A stretch of DNA of 64,000 nucleotides, taken from assembly GCF_036346295.1 (NCBI RefSeq), contig NZ_CP107819.1, positions 2,480,001 through 2,544,000 of the forward strand. Reading direction: 5' to 3'. The first letter of the stretch is position 1, and the number at the start of each line of letters is the position of its first letter. Source of the DNA: Streptomyces sp. NBC_00536 (GTDB taxonomy: Bacteria; Actinomycetota; Actinomycetes; Streptomycetales; Streptomycetaceae). The notes beneath the pieces were generated by a model, which was given only the letters and a program-made list of their open reading frames with translations, was not told the origin of the DNA and made no database searches. A program made the position numbers and the translations under genes. Of this stretch, positions 34,039 through 42,441 are shown in pieces.

Positions 34039-35504
34039 CCCACCCGGACGGCCCGGGGGCAGCAAATCCAGCCCGCCCGGCGTTTGAGGGCCCGCCGGAG
34101 GCCACACCAGCCGCGGAAGCCGAATCCGGCAGCACGGCCACCGTTGCCTCCGGCGGCGCCTCAAACGCCGGCGAGGCTGGTTTTGGCAGCGCTGAGTGCA
34201 TCGGCGAGGCTGGTTTTGGCGGCCCGGACCAGGCACATCCAGCCCACCCGGCTGAATCCGGCGCCCCGGGCGCGGCACATCCAGCCGACCAGGCTGATAG
34301 GGACCGCCCGGCTGACCTGGGCCGCCCAGGGGCGGAAAACCCAGCCCGCCCGGCGTTTGAGGGCCCGCCGGAGGCGAGCGGGGCGACGTACGCGCGGCCC
34401 CCTCGGCGGAAGCGCTGGGAGGCTCCGGCCGCCGCGCGGCGGAACGCGCTGCACGCCGGGGCATGGTGGCTCTGGGCACTCGGCCTCGCCACAGCCGCAT
34501 CCCGGACCACCAACCCCCTCCTCCTCGGCCTGATCGTCGGCGTCGCCGGTTACGTGGTCGCGGCCCGCCGCACCACCGCCCCCTGGGCCCGTTCGTACGG
34601 CGCCTTCGTCAAGCTCGGCCTGGTCGTGATCGGCCTGCGGCTGGTCTTCTCGATGCTGCTGGGCTCCGCCATCCCCGGTTCGCACACCCTCTTCACCCTC
34701 CCCGAGATCCCGCTGCCCGCCTGGGCGCAGGGCATCCGGTTCGGCGGCAAGGTCACCGCCGAGCAGCTGGTCTTCGCCTTCTACGACGGCGCCAAGCTCG
34801 CCGCCCTCCTCATCTGTGTCGGCGCGGCGAACGCCCTCGCCAATCCGGCCCGGCTGCTGAAGTCGCTGCCCGCCGCCCTGTACGAGGCGGGCGTCGCCGT
34901 CGTCGTCGCCATGACCTTCGCGCCGAACATGGTGGCCGATGTGGTCCGGCTGCGGACCGCCCGCCGTCTGCGCGGACGCCCCACGGGCGGGGTGAAGGCG
35001 ATCCTCCAGATCGGGCTGCCGGTCCTCGAAGGCGCCCTGGAGCGTTCCGTGGCCGTGGCCGCGTCGATGGACGCGCGCGGGTACGGCCGTACCGCCCAGG
35101 TCCCGCCCGCCGTCCGGCACACCACCAACGTCCTCACCCTCGGCGGGCTCCTCGGCGTCTGCGCCGGTACGTACGGACTCCTCGCGGCCGAAGGCGCCGG
35201 GTACGGCCTGCCCGTCCTCCTCATCGGCCTCGCGCTCGCCCTCGGCGGCCTGCGGCTCGGCGGCCGGCGCAGCGTCCGTACCCGCTACCGCCCCGACCGG
35301 TGGGGGGCGCGGGCCTGGCTGGTGTCCGGGTCCGGTGCGGCCGTCGCCGCGCTGATGATCCACGCCGGGTCGCTCGACCCGGAGGGGCTGCGGCCCGGTG
35401 TGGTGCCGCTGGTCGCGCCCGGTCTGCCGCTGTGGCCCGCGGCGGCGGTCCTGATCGGCCTGCTCCCCGCCTTCGTGGCCCCCGTCCCCCCGAAGGAGGG
35501 CTAG
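34035..35504 (+). CDS. ECF transporter transmembrane protein EcfT (CbiQ-like) with repeat-derived N-terminus
   Basis: 489 residues. From ~residue 135 it is a normal EcfT/CbiQ: hydrophobic segments WWLWALGLATAASRTTNPLLLGLIVG, SYGAFVKLGLVVIGLRLVFSMLL and LAALLICVGAANALANP, and the ATPase-coupling Ala-Arg-Gly motif in AASMDARGYGR, with a second charged loop RLRTARRLRGRPTGG. The first ~115 residues are unusual: NPARPAFEGPPEA (twice) and ASGGASNAGEAGFG are translations of the dispersed DNA repeat in both orientations. Relatives normally lack such a region. GTG 34035 overlaps the previous stop; a later start would also be functional, so the true N-terminus is uncertain. Confidence 0.85.
   Translation: MTHPDGPGAANPARPAFEGPPEATPAAEAESGSTATVASGGASNAGEAGFGSAECIGEAGFGGPDQAHPAHPAESGAPGAAHPADQADRDRPADLGRPGAENPARPAFEGPPEASGATYARPPRRKRWEAPAAARRNALHAGAWWLWALGLATAASRTTNPLLLGLIVGVAGYVVAARRTTAPWARSYGAFVKLGLVVIGLRLVFSMLLGSAIPGSHTLFTLPEIPLPAWAQGIRFGGKVTAEQLVFAFYDGAKLAALLICVGAANALANPARLLKSLPAALYEAGVAVVVAMTFAPNMVADVVRLRTARRLRGRPTGGVKAILQIGLPVLEGALERSVAVAASMDARGYGRTAQVPPAVRHTTNVLTLGGLLGVCAGTYGLLAAEGAGYGLPVLLIGLALALGGLRLGGRRSVRTRYRPDRWGARAWLVSGSGAAVAALMIHAGSLDPEGLRPGVVPLVAPGLPLWPAAAVLIGLLPAFVAPVPPKEG
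34065..34374. repeat. Dispersed repeats inside the EcfT reading frame
   Basis: Direct copies of the repeat are at 34065-34103 and 34338-34374 and an inverted copy at 34146-34181. The direct copies share GCCCGGCGTTTGAGGGCCCG; the inverted one has GCGCCTCAAACGCCGG. The first direct and the inverted copy can pair as a long stem with a ~42-bp loop. All are read through in frame. Confidence 0.85.
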
Positions 35505-35508
35505 ACAC

Positions 35509-37566
35509 GTGATCCGTTTCGAACAGGTGTCCGTCACCTACGACGGCCGGCGTGAGCCGTCGCTCCGGAACGCGGACTTCACCGTCCCCGAGGGCGAGCT
35601 GACGCTCCTCGTCGGCCCGTCGGGCGTAGGAAAATCCACTCTCCTCGGCGCGGTGTCCGGGCTGGTCCCGCACTTCACCGGCGGCACCCTGCGCGGCCGG
35701 GTCACGGTCGCGGGACGCGACACCCGTACCCACAAGCCGCGCGAGCTGGCCGATGTCGTCGGCACGGTCGGCCAGGACCCGCTCGCACACTTCGTCACGG
35801 ACGTGGTCGAGGACGAGCTGGCCTACGGCATGGAGTCCCTGGGCCTGGCACCTGCGGTGATGCGGCGCCGGGTGGAGGAGACCCTGGACCTGCTGGGCCT
35901 GAACGAACTCCGCGACCGCCCCATCACCACCCTGTCCGGCGGCCAGCAGCAGCGGGTCGCCATCGGCTCGGTCCTGACCACGCACCCGAAGGTCCTCGTC
36001 CTCGACGAGCCGACGTCCGCGCTCGACCCGGCGGCGGCCGAGGAGGTCCTGGCCGTCCTGCAACGCCTGGTCCACGACCTCGGCACCACCGTGCTGATGG
36101 CGGAGCACCGCCTGGAACGCGTGATCCAGTACGCCGACCAGGTCCTGCTCCTCCCCGCCCCCGGCGCGCCCGCCCTCCTGGGCCCCCCATCCGCCATGAT
36201 GACCATCTCCCCGGTCCACCCCCCGGTCGTCGCCCTGGGCCGCCTGGCGAACTGGTCCCCCCTCCCCCTCTCCATCCGCGACGCCCGCCGCCAGTCCGCC
36301 CCGCTGCGCACCCGACTGTCCGCCCACTCAGCGCAGCCAAACCCAGCCCCGCCGGCGTTTGAGGCGCCGCCGGAGGCAACAGCGGCCACGCTGCCGGATT
36401 CGCCGTCCGCGGCTGGTACGGCCTCCGGCGGGCCCTCAAACGCCGGGCAGGCTGAATTTGCCCCCCTGGCGCAGCCACATCCCGCCCCGCCGACCCACTC
36501 AGCGCAGCCAAATCCCGCCTCTCCGACCCACTCAGCGCAGCCAAACCCAGCCCCGCCGGCGTTTGAGGCGCTGCCGGAGGCAACAGCGGCCACGCTGCCG
36601 GATTCGCCGTCCGCGGCTGGTACGGCCTCCGGCGGGCCCTCAAACGCCGGGCAGGCTGGATTTGCCCCGCCGGCGATTGAGGCGAAGGACCGCGCCCGGG
36701 GCCAGCGGCTGCGGCGGGTGTTCCGGCGGGCCGCGGGGGCCGAGGAAGCCACCGGGACCGGGACCGGCGTCGGGACGCGGGCCGCCGAGGCCCCCGTGAC
36801 CGCCGCCCACCTCGCCGTCCGGCGCGCCCGGACCGAGGTCCTCCACGACATCACCCTCACCCTCGCCCCCGGCGAAACCGTCGCCCTCATGGGCCGCAAC
36901 GGCGCCGGCAAGTCCACCCTCCTGTCCACCCTCGTCGGCACGGTCGAGCCCGCCTCCGGCCACCTCCGCGTCGGCGGCAAGGCCCCGCACCGCACCCCGC
37001 CCGCGGAGATGGTCCGCCGCGTGGGCCTCGTACCGCAGGAGCCCCGGGACCTGCTGTACGCCGACACGGTGGGCGCCGAGTGCGCGGCGGCGGACGCGGA
37101 CGCCGGGGCCGCGCCGGGCACCTGCCGGGCGCTGGTGTCGGCCCTGCTGCCGGACGTCCCCGACGACACGCACCCCCGTGACCTCTCGGAGGGCCAGCGC
37201 CTGGCCCTCGCCCTGTCGCTCGTCCTCACCGGCGGCCCCGCACTGCTGCTCCTGGACGAGCCGACCCGCGGCCTGGACTACGCCGCGAAGGCCCGCCTGA
37301 TCGGCATCCTGCGGGACCTCGCCGCCCGCGGCCACGCGATCCTCCTGGCCACGCACGACGTGGAGCTGGCGGCCGAGCTGGCGCACCGGGTGGTGATCCT
37401 GGCGGGCGGCGAGATCGTCGCGGACGGGCCGACGGCCGAGGTGGTCGTCTCCTCCCCCGCCTTCGCCCCGCAGGTCGCGAAGGTGCTGGCCCCGGGCCAC
37501 TGGCTCACGGTCTCCCAGGTGGCCGCGGCCCTGGCCGGGCAGGCACCAGAGGGGGAGGGAGCGTGA
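35509..37566 (+). CDS. ECF transporter ATPase, two ABC domains fused (EcfA-EcfA')
   Basis: 685 residues. Domain 1 (~1-235): Walker A VGPSGVGKST, signature LSGGQQQR, Walker B VLVLDEPTSALDP. Domain 2 (~420-670): Walker A GRNGAGKST, signature variant LSEGQRLAL, Walker B LLLLDEPTRGLD. A complete heterodimer is therefore in one chain. The ~170-residue linker contains two near-identical 68-codon units (PAPPAFEAPPEA...ASGGPSNAGQ) translated from the dispersed DNA repeat. The GTG start follows a GGAGGG ribosome site that lies in the end of EcfT. The stop overlaps the S-component start. Confidence 0.93.
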   Translation: MIRFEQVSVTYDGRREPSLRNADFTVPEGELTLLVGPSGVGKSTLLGAVSGLVPHFTGGTLRGRVTVAGRDTRTHKPRELADVVGTVGQDPLAHFVTDVVEDELAYGMESLGLAPAVMRRRVEETLDLLGLNELRDRPITTLSGGQQQRVAIGSVLTTHPKVLVLDEPTSALDPAAAEEVLAVLQRLVHDLGTTVLMAEHRLERVIQYADQVLLLPAPGAPALLGPPSAMMTISPVHPPVVALGRLANWSPLPLSIRDARRQSAPLRTRLSAHSAQPNPAPPAFEAPPEATAATLPDSPSAAGTASGGPSNAGQAEFAPLAQPHPAPPTHSAQPNPASPTHSAQPNPAPPAFEALPEATAATLPDSPSAAGTASGGPSNAGQAGFAPPAIEAKDRARGQRLRRVFRRAAGAEEATGTGTGVGTRAAEAPVTAAHLAVRRARTEVLHDITLTLAPGETVALMGRNGAGKSTLLSTLVGTVEPASGHLRVGGKAPHRTPPAEMVRRVGLVPQEPRDLLYADTVGAECAAADADAGAAPGTCRALVSALLPDVPDDTHPRDLSEGQRLALALSLVLTGGPALLLLDEPTRGLDYAAKARLIGILRDLAARGHAILLATHDVELAAELAHRVVILAGGEIVADGPTAEVVVSSPAFAPQVAKVLAPGHWLTVSQVAAALAGQAPEGEGA
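36326..36665. repeat. In-frame 204-bp duplication built from inverted dispersed repeats
   Basis: The segment beginning CTCAGCGCAGCCAAACCCAG repeats with a 204-bp (68-codon) period; landmark AACCCAGCCCC is at 36340 and 36544. Each unit holds one direct repeat (CGCCGGCGTTTGAGGCGC) and one inverted copy (GCCCTCAAACGCCGGGC) about 55 bp apart, able to form a stem. The two units differ by only a few bases, so the duplication is recent or homogenised. Confidence 0.9.
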
Positions 37567-38420
37567 GCGGCCGCCCCGTCCGGATCGGCCCGCGCGCCGC
37601 CGTCGCCCTGGTCCTGGTCACCCTCGTCGGGATCGCCGCCTTCGGCTGGCCGCTGCTCGCGGACCGCCAGTCGGGCCTGGCGCACTCCCAGGACGCCCCG
37701 TGGCTGTTCGCCGCCCTGCTGCCGCTGCTCGTCGCCGTCGTGGTCGCGACGATCGCCGACGACGGCATGGACGCGAAGGCGGTGGCGATGCTCGGCGTGC
37801 TGGCGGCGGTGGGGGCCGCGCTGCGGCCGCTGGGGGCGGGTACGGCGGGCCTGGAGCCGATGTTCTTCCTGATGGTGCTGAGCGGCCGGGTGCTCGGGCC
37901 GGGCTTCGGTTTCGTCCTGGGGTCGGTGACGATGTTCGCGTCGGCGCTGCTCACGGGGGGTGTGGGGCCGTGGATGCCGTTCCAGATGCTGGCGCTGGGC
38001 TGGTTCTCGCTGGGCGCCGGGCTGCTGCCGGGCCCGGAGCGGATCCGGGGGCGGGCGGAGCTGGTGATGCTGTCGGCGTACGGCTTCGCCGGGTCCTTCG
38101 CGTACGGCACGGTCATGAACCTGCAGGGCTGGGTGATCCTGCAGGGCATGGGCCAGGGGATCTCGTTCCATCCGGGGGATCCGGTGGGGGCGAACCTCGC
38201 GCGGTTCCTGGCGTACTGCCTGGCGACCTCGCTGGGCTGGGACCTGGGCCGGGCCGTGCTGACCGTCGTACTGACGATGACGCTGGGCGCCACGCTGCTG
38301 AAGGCGCTGCGCCGGGCGACGAGGAAAGCTGCCTTCGACGCCCCTGTTTCCTTCGATTCCGGGGCTGAAAGTGGCCCCGGGCACACCCCCCAAAGGGATA
38401 CGGGCGCCCACGGAGCGTGA
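37563..38420 (+). CDS. ECF transporter substrate-binding S component (probable cobalamin specificity)
   Basis: 285 residues with six hydrophobic segments: AVALVLVTLVGIAAFGWPLL, LFAALLPLLVAVVVATI, AVAMLGVLAAVGAAL, FGFVLGSVTMFASALL, and two later ones. PMFFLMVLSGRVLGPGFGFVLG and GVGPWMPFQMLALGWF match the S-component core of the CbrT/ECF class. A ~40-residue cytoplasmic tail follows. The GTG overlaps the ATPase stop. Cobalamin specificity is inferred from the upstream riboswitch, not from binding residues. Confidence 0.88.
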   Translation: MSGRPVRIGPRAAVALVLVTLVGIAAFGWPLLADRQSGLAHSQDAPWLFAALLPLLVAVVVATIADDGMDAKAVAMLGVLAAVGAALRPLGAGTAGLEPMFFLMVLSGRVLGPGFGFVLGSVTMFASALLTGGVGPWMPFQMLALGWFSLGAGLLPGPERIRGRAELVMLSAYGFAGSFAYGTVMNLQGWVILQGMGQGISFHPGDPVGANLARFLAYCLATSLGWDLGRAVLTVVLTMTLGATLLKALRRATRKAAFDAPVSFDSGAESGPGHTPQRDTGAHGA

Positions 38421-38755
38421 GATCCGGGCCTCTGAGCGGTGACCCGCCCCACAGGACCTTGGTCACATACGGCCCGGAATAGTAGTCCTTAAACGTTCCA
38501 TATCCACCCGCTCAAACCGGCCCCCACCTGCGCCGATCCCCTCCGCCCCGGAGGGGGGCCGTTCAGCCCCGGCTGCGACCTCCACTAGTAAGAGGGGGTC
38601 ATTGCCAGGCCCTCGGCGGCCTGGCTAACTGGTGTTGTCGCCAAGGCGGCAGGGGTGCTTCACCCCCCGCCGACGAACCCCCCACCTCCGCGTGAGTGGC
38701 TCACGCATGCTTCGGCATGCGAGCGACCGTCCCTGTTCCCTACGGAAGGTTTTCC
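38421..38755 (+). other. Non-coding leader upstream of the SLT gene with several hairpins
   Basis: No gene is seen in these 335 bp. They contain GCCAGGCC/GGCCTGGC (about 38608-38629), a GGGGTG/CACCCC-type stem near 38655-38668 and a perfect GCATGC-TTCG-GCATGC hairpin at 38705-38720, 35 bp before the start. Such structured leaders precede many Streptomyces cell-wall hydrolase genes, some with c-di-AMP riboswitches. I could not recognise the conserved ydaO-type core here, so the class is open. Confidence 0.4.
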
Positions 38756-39160
38756 GTGTCCAACGCTGTCATCCGCCGCATCGCCGCTTCCAAGAAGACC
38801 TTCGCCGGTACCGTGCTCGCCCTGGGTGTGGCCGGTTCCATGCTCGCCGCGGTTCCCGCTCAGGCGGCCCCGATGGACGCGAAGTCCATCGCGCAGCAGA
38901 TGATCAAGGACCCGGCCCAGTACGCGGCGTTCGCCAAGATCGTCTCCCGCGAGAGCGGCTGGGACCACACGGCGACGAACGCTTCTTCCGGTGCGTACGG
39001 CCTGGTCCAGGCCCTGCCGGCCTCGAAGATGGCCTCGGCGGGCTCGGACTGGAAGACCAACCCGGCCACCCAGATCAAGTGGGGCCTGGACTACATGAAC
39101 TCCCGCTACGGCAGCCCGGTCGGCGCGTGGAACTTCTGGTCCGCCCACCACTGGTACTAA
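38756..39160 (+). CDS. Secreted SLT-type transglycosylase/lysozyme-like protein
   Basis: 134 residues. A signal peptide (cut near AQAAP) is followed by a compact SLT domain: FAKIVSRESGWDHTATNASSGAYGLVQALPASKM with the catalytic Glu in SRESGW, then NPATQIKWGLDYMNSRYGSPVGAWNFW. It is small compared with Rpf or full SLT proteins but typical of stand-alone Streptomyces versions. GTG 38756 is supported by GGAAGG six bases upstream. It acts on extracellular peptidoglycan. Confidence 0.9.
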   Translation: MSNAVIRRIAASKKTFAGTVLALGVAGSMLAAVPAQAAPMDAKSIAQQMIKDPAQYAAFAKIVSRESGWDHTATNASSGAYGLVQALPASKMASAGSDWKTNPATQIKWGLDYMNSRYGSPVGAWNFWSAHHWY

Positions 39161-39201
39161 GCCGACACCGGCACCAGACGCCGCGCGGAGCGACCGCGTG
39201 C

Positions 39202-39248
39202 GAAGGCCCCGACGGCCGACCTCCCCAGGTCCGGCCGCCGGGGCCTTC
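39202..39248. terminator. Hairpin terminator between convergent genes
   Basis: GAAGGCCCC...GGGGCCTTC with an inner CGGCCG/CGGCCG stem forms a long, slightly interrupted hairpin between the SLT gene (+) and the fadA5-like gene (-). It probably serves both. Confidence 0.8.
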
Positions 39249-39285
39249 TGTTTCCCATCCCACGGGGCACGGAGGCCCACGGGGC

Positions 39286-40506
<1,221 letters not shown>

Positions 40507-40507
40507 C

Positions 40508-40640
40508 TAGTACGCGTTCTAGTTCTCTGGCAGTTTTATGACCTGCGGGCCCCGCACGCAAGGGTCTTGCACACGGCTTGCACGGATTCCTCACGCAACA
40601 GTTGCCGCGCCCACCCTTGTCACTTCTAGAACTCGTTACT
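40508..40640. promoter_or_regulatory. KstR-like operators in the fadA5/cyp125 divergent promoter region
   Basis: TAGTACGCGTTCTA (40508-40521; one core mismatch, embedded in the larger palindrome GAACTAG/CTAGTTC at 40504-40525) is nearer the thiolase. TAGAACTCGTTACT (40627-40640; last base off) is nearer the P450. Each divergent promoter would thus have its own site. Confidence 0.6.
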
Positions 40641-40688
40641 ACCTTCAAGCCAAACTTCTGATGGGCCGTCAGACTTTGGAGTTGCCGA

Positions 40689-41942
40689 ATGTCCTGCCCC
40701 GCGCTGCCCGACGGCTTCGACGCCACCGACCCCGATCTGCTCCAAGTCCGCGTCCCCTTCCCGGAGTTCGCGCAGCTTCGGCAGACCGCACCGGTGTGGT
40801 GGTGCCCGCAGACCCGGGGCATCACCGGCTTCGACGACGAGGGCTATTGGGTCGTCACCCGGCACGCGGACGTCAAGTACGTGTCCACGCACCCGGAGCT
40901 CTTCTCGTCCACCACCAACACCGCGATCATCCGCTTCAACGAGCACATCCAGCGCGAACAGATCGATGCCCAGCGCCTGATCATGCTGAACATGGACCCG
41001 CCGGAACACACCCGCGTCCGCCAGATCGTCCAGCGCGGCTTCACCCCCCGCGCGATCCGCGGCCTGGAGGCCGCCCTGCGCGCCCGCGCCTCGAAGATCG
41101 CAGAGGAGGCGGCCGCGGCGGCCGGGGCCTCGGCGGACGGGAGCTTCGACTTCGTCACCCAGGTCGCCTGCGAACTGCCGCTCCAGGCCATCGCCGAGCT
41201 GATCGGCGTACCGCAGGAGGACCGCGCGCGGATCTTCGACTGGTCGAACAAGATGATCGCCTACGACGACCCGGAGTACGCGATCACCGAAGAGGTCGGC
41301 TCCACGGCGGCCATGGAACTCATCGGCTACGCCATGAACCTCTCCGCCGAGCGCAAGGAGTGCCCGGCCAAGGACATCGTCACCCAGCTCGTCGCCGCCG
41401 AGGGCCAGGGCAACCTGGGCTCGGACGAGTTCGGCTTCTTCGTGCTGCTGCTCGCGGTGGCGGGCAACGAGACCACGCGCAACGCGATCAGCCACGGCAT
41501 GCACGCCTTCCTCACCCACCCCGAGCAGTGGGAGCTGTACAAGGCGACCCGGCCCTCGACGACGGCCGAGGAGATCGTGCGCTGGGCCACCCCCGTGGTG
41601 TCCTTCCAGCGCACCGCCACCCAGGACACCGAACTGGGCGGGCAGAAGATCAAGGCCGGCGACCGCGTCGGCATGTTCTACTCCTCCGCCAACCACGACC
41701 CCGAGGTCTTCACCGACCCCGACCGCTTCGACATCACCCGCGACCCGAACCCGCACCTCGGCTTCGGCGGCGGCGGACCGCACTTCTGCCTCGGCAAGTC
41801 CCTGGCCGTCATGGAGATCGACCTGATCTTCAACGCGCTCGCCGACGCCCTGCCGGACCTCCGCCTGACCGGCCCGCAGCCCCGCCGCCTGCGCGCCGCC
41901 TGGCTCAACGGCATCAAGGAACTCCGGGTGAGCCACGGCTGA
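40689..41942 (+). CDS. cyp125: Cytochrome P450, CYP125-like steroid C26(27)-monooxygenase
   Basis: 417 residues. The I-helix AGNETTRN (258-265), the ExxR motif in EEIVR and the haem-binding loop FGGGGPHFCLGK with Cys367 are intact. The substrate-region sequence IIRFNEHIQREQIDAQRLIM recalls CYP125A1, which oxidises the terminal methyl of cholesterol/cholestenone to start side-chain degradation. The partner ferredoxin could be the one at 28696. ATG 40689 follows a weak ribosome site. It is divergent from the fadA5-like gene. Confidence 0.88.
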   Translation: MSCPALPDGFDATDPDLLQVRVPFPEFAQLRQTAPVWWCPQTRGITGFDDEGYWVVTRHADVKYVSTHPELFSSTTNTAIIRFNEHIQREQIDAQRLIMLNMDPPEHTRVRQIVQRGFTPRAIRGLEAALRARASKIAEEAAAAAGASADGSFDFVTQVACELPLQAIAELIGVPQEDRARIFDWSNKMIAYDDPEYAITEEVGSTAAMELIGYAMNLSAERKECPAKDIVTQLVAAEGQGNLGSDEFGFFVLLLAVAGNETTRNAISHGMHAFLTHPEQWELYKATRPSTTAEEIVRWATPVVSFQRTATQDTELGGQKIKAGDRVGMFYSSANHDPEVFTDPDRFDITRDPNPHLGFGGGGPHFCLGKSLAVMEIDLIFNALADALPDLRLTGPQPRRLRAAWLNGIKELRVSHG

Positions 41943-42085
41943 CCCGGCCGGCCGGCAGGGGCCCCACCACCCACGCCCCGGGCCCCTGCCGCCACTGCCC
42001 TGCCCACGCCGCGCGTACGCCACCCCGCGCGCCCGGGTCGGCGTACGCACGTCTGCACTCGCGCGCCCACGCCGGGGGCCGCGCC

Positions 42086-42297
42086 AAACCCAGCCCGCCC
42101 GGCGTCGCGCCCGCGCCACGGGCAGCACGCCAAACCCAGCCCGCCCGGCGAGCCCAGGCACGCCAAATCCAGCCCGCCCGGCGTTTGAGGGCCCGCCGGA
42201 GGCACAAACGGCCGACCGACGAACGACGGCCTGCTCCCGCTGCCCGCCCCCACCGGCCCCGGGGGCCCAAATCCAGCCCGCCCGGCGATTGAGGGCC
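42086..42297. repeat. Cluster of dispersed repeats downstream of cyp125
   Basis: Partial copies (AACCCAGCCCGCCCGGCG) occur at 42087-42104 and 42133-42150, a full copy with TTTGAGGGCCCGCCGGAGGC at 42165-42203, and a variant with GCGATTGAGGG at 42270-42297. All are in one orientation. They occupy most of the ~500-bp gap between the convergent P450 and GT87-PAP2 genes; the rest (41943-42080 and 42300-42440) shows nothing recognisable. Confidence 0.8.
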
Positions 42298-42441
42298 GCC
42301 CACCGAAGGCGCCCAGGTGGCGGCACGGGCCCACCGGGCGGATCCTGACAGGACGCGGCGATCCAAGAAGGGGGTGCCGGAGCGGGTGAAGCCCCCGCCC
42401 CGGCACCCCCTCGCCACGCCACGCGAAGCGCAGCGGAATGG

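Noticed and set aside
38421-38755. c-di-AMP (ydaO) riboswitch upstream of the SLT gene
   Set aside because: Expected by analogy with other Streptomyces cell-wall hydrolases, but the conserved core motifs were not found by eye, so only a generic structured leader is annotated.
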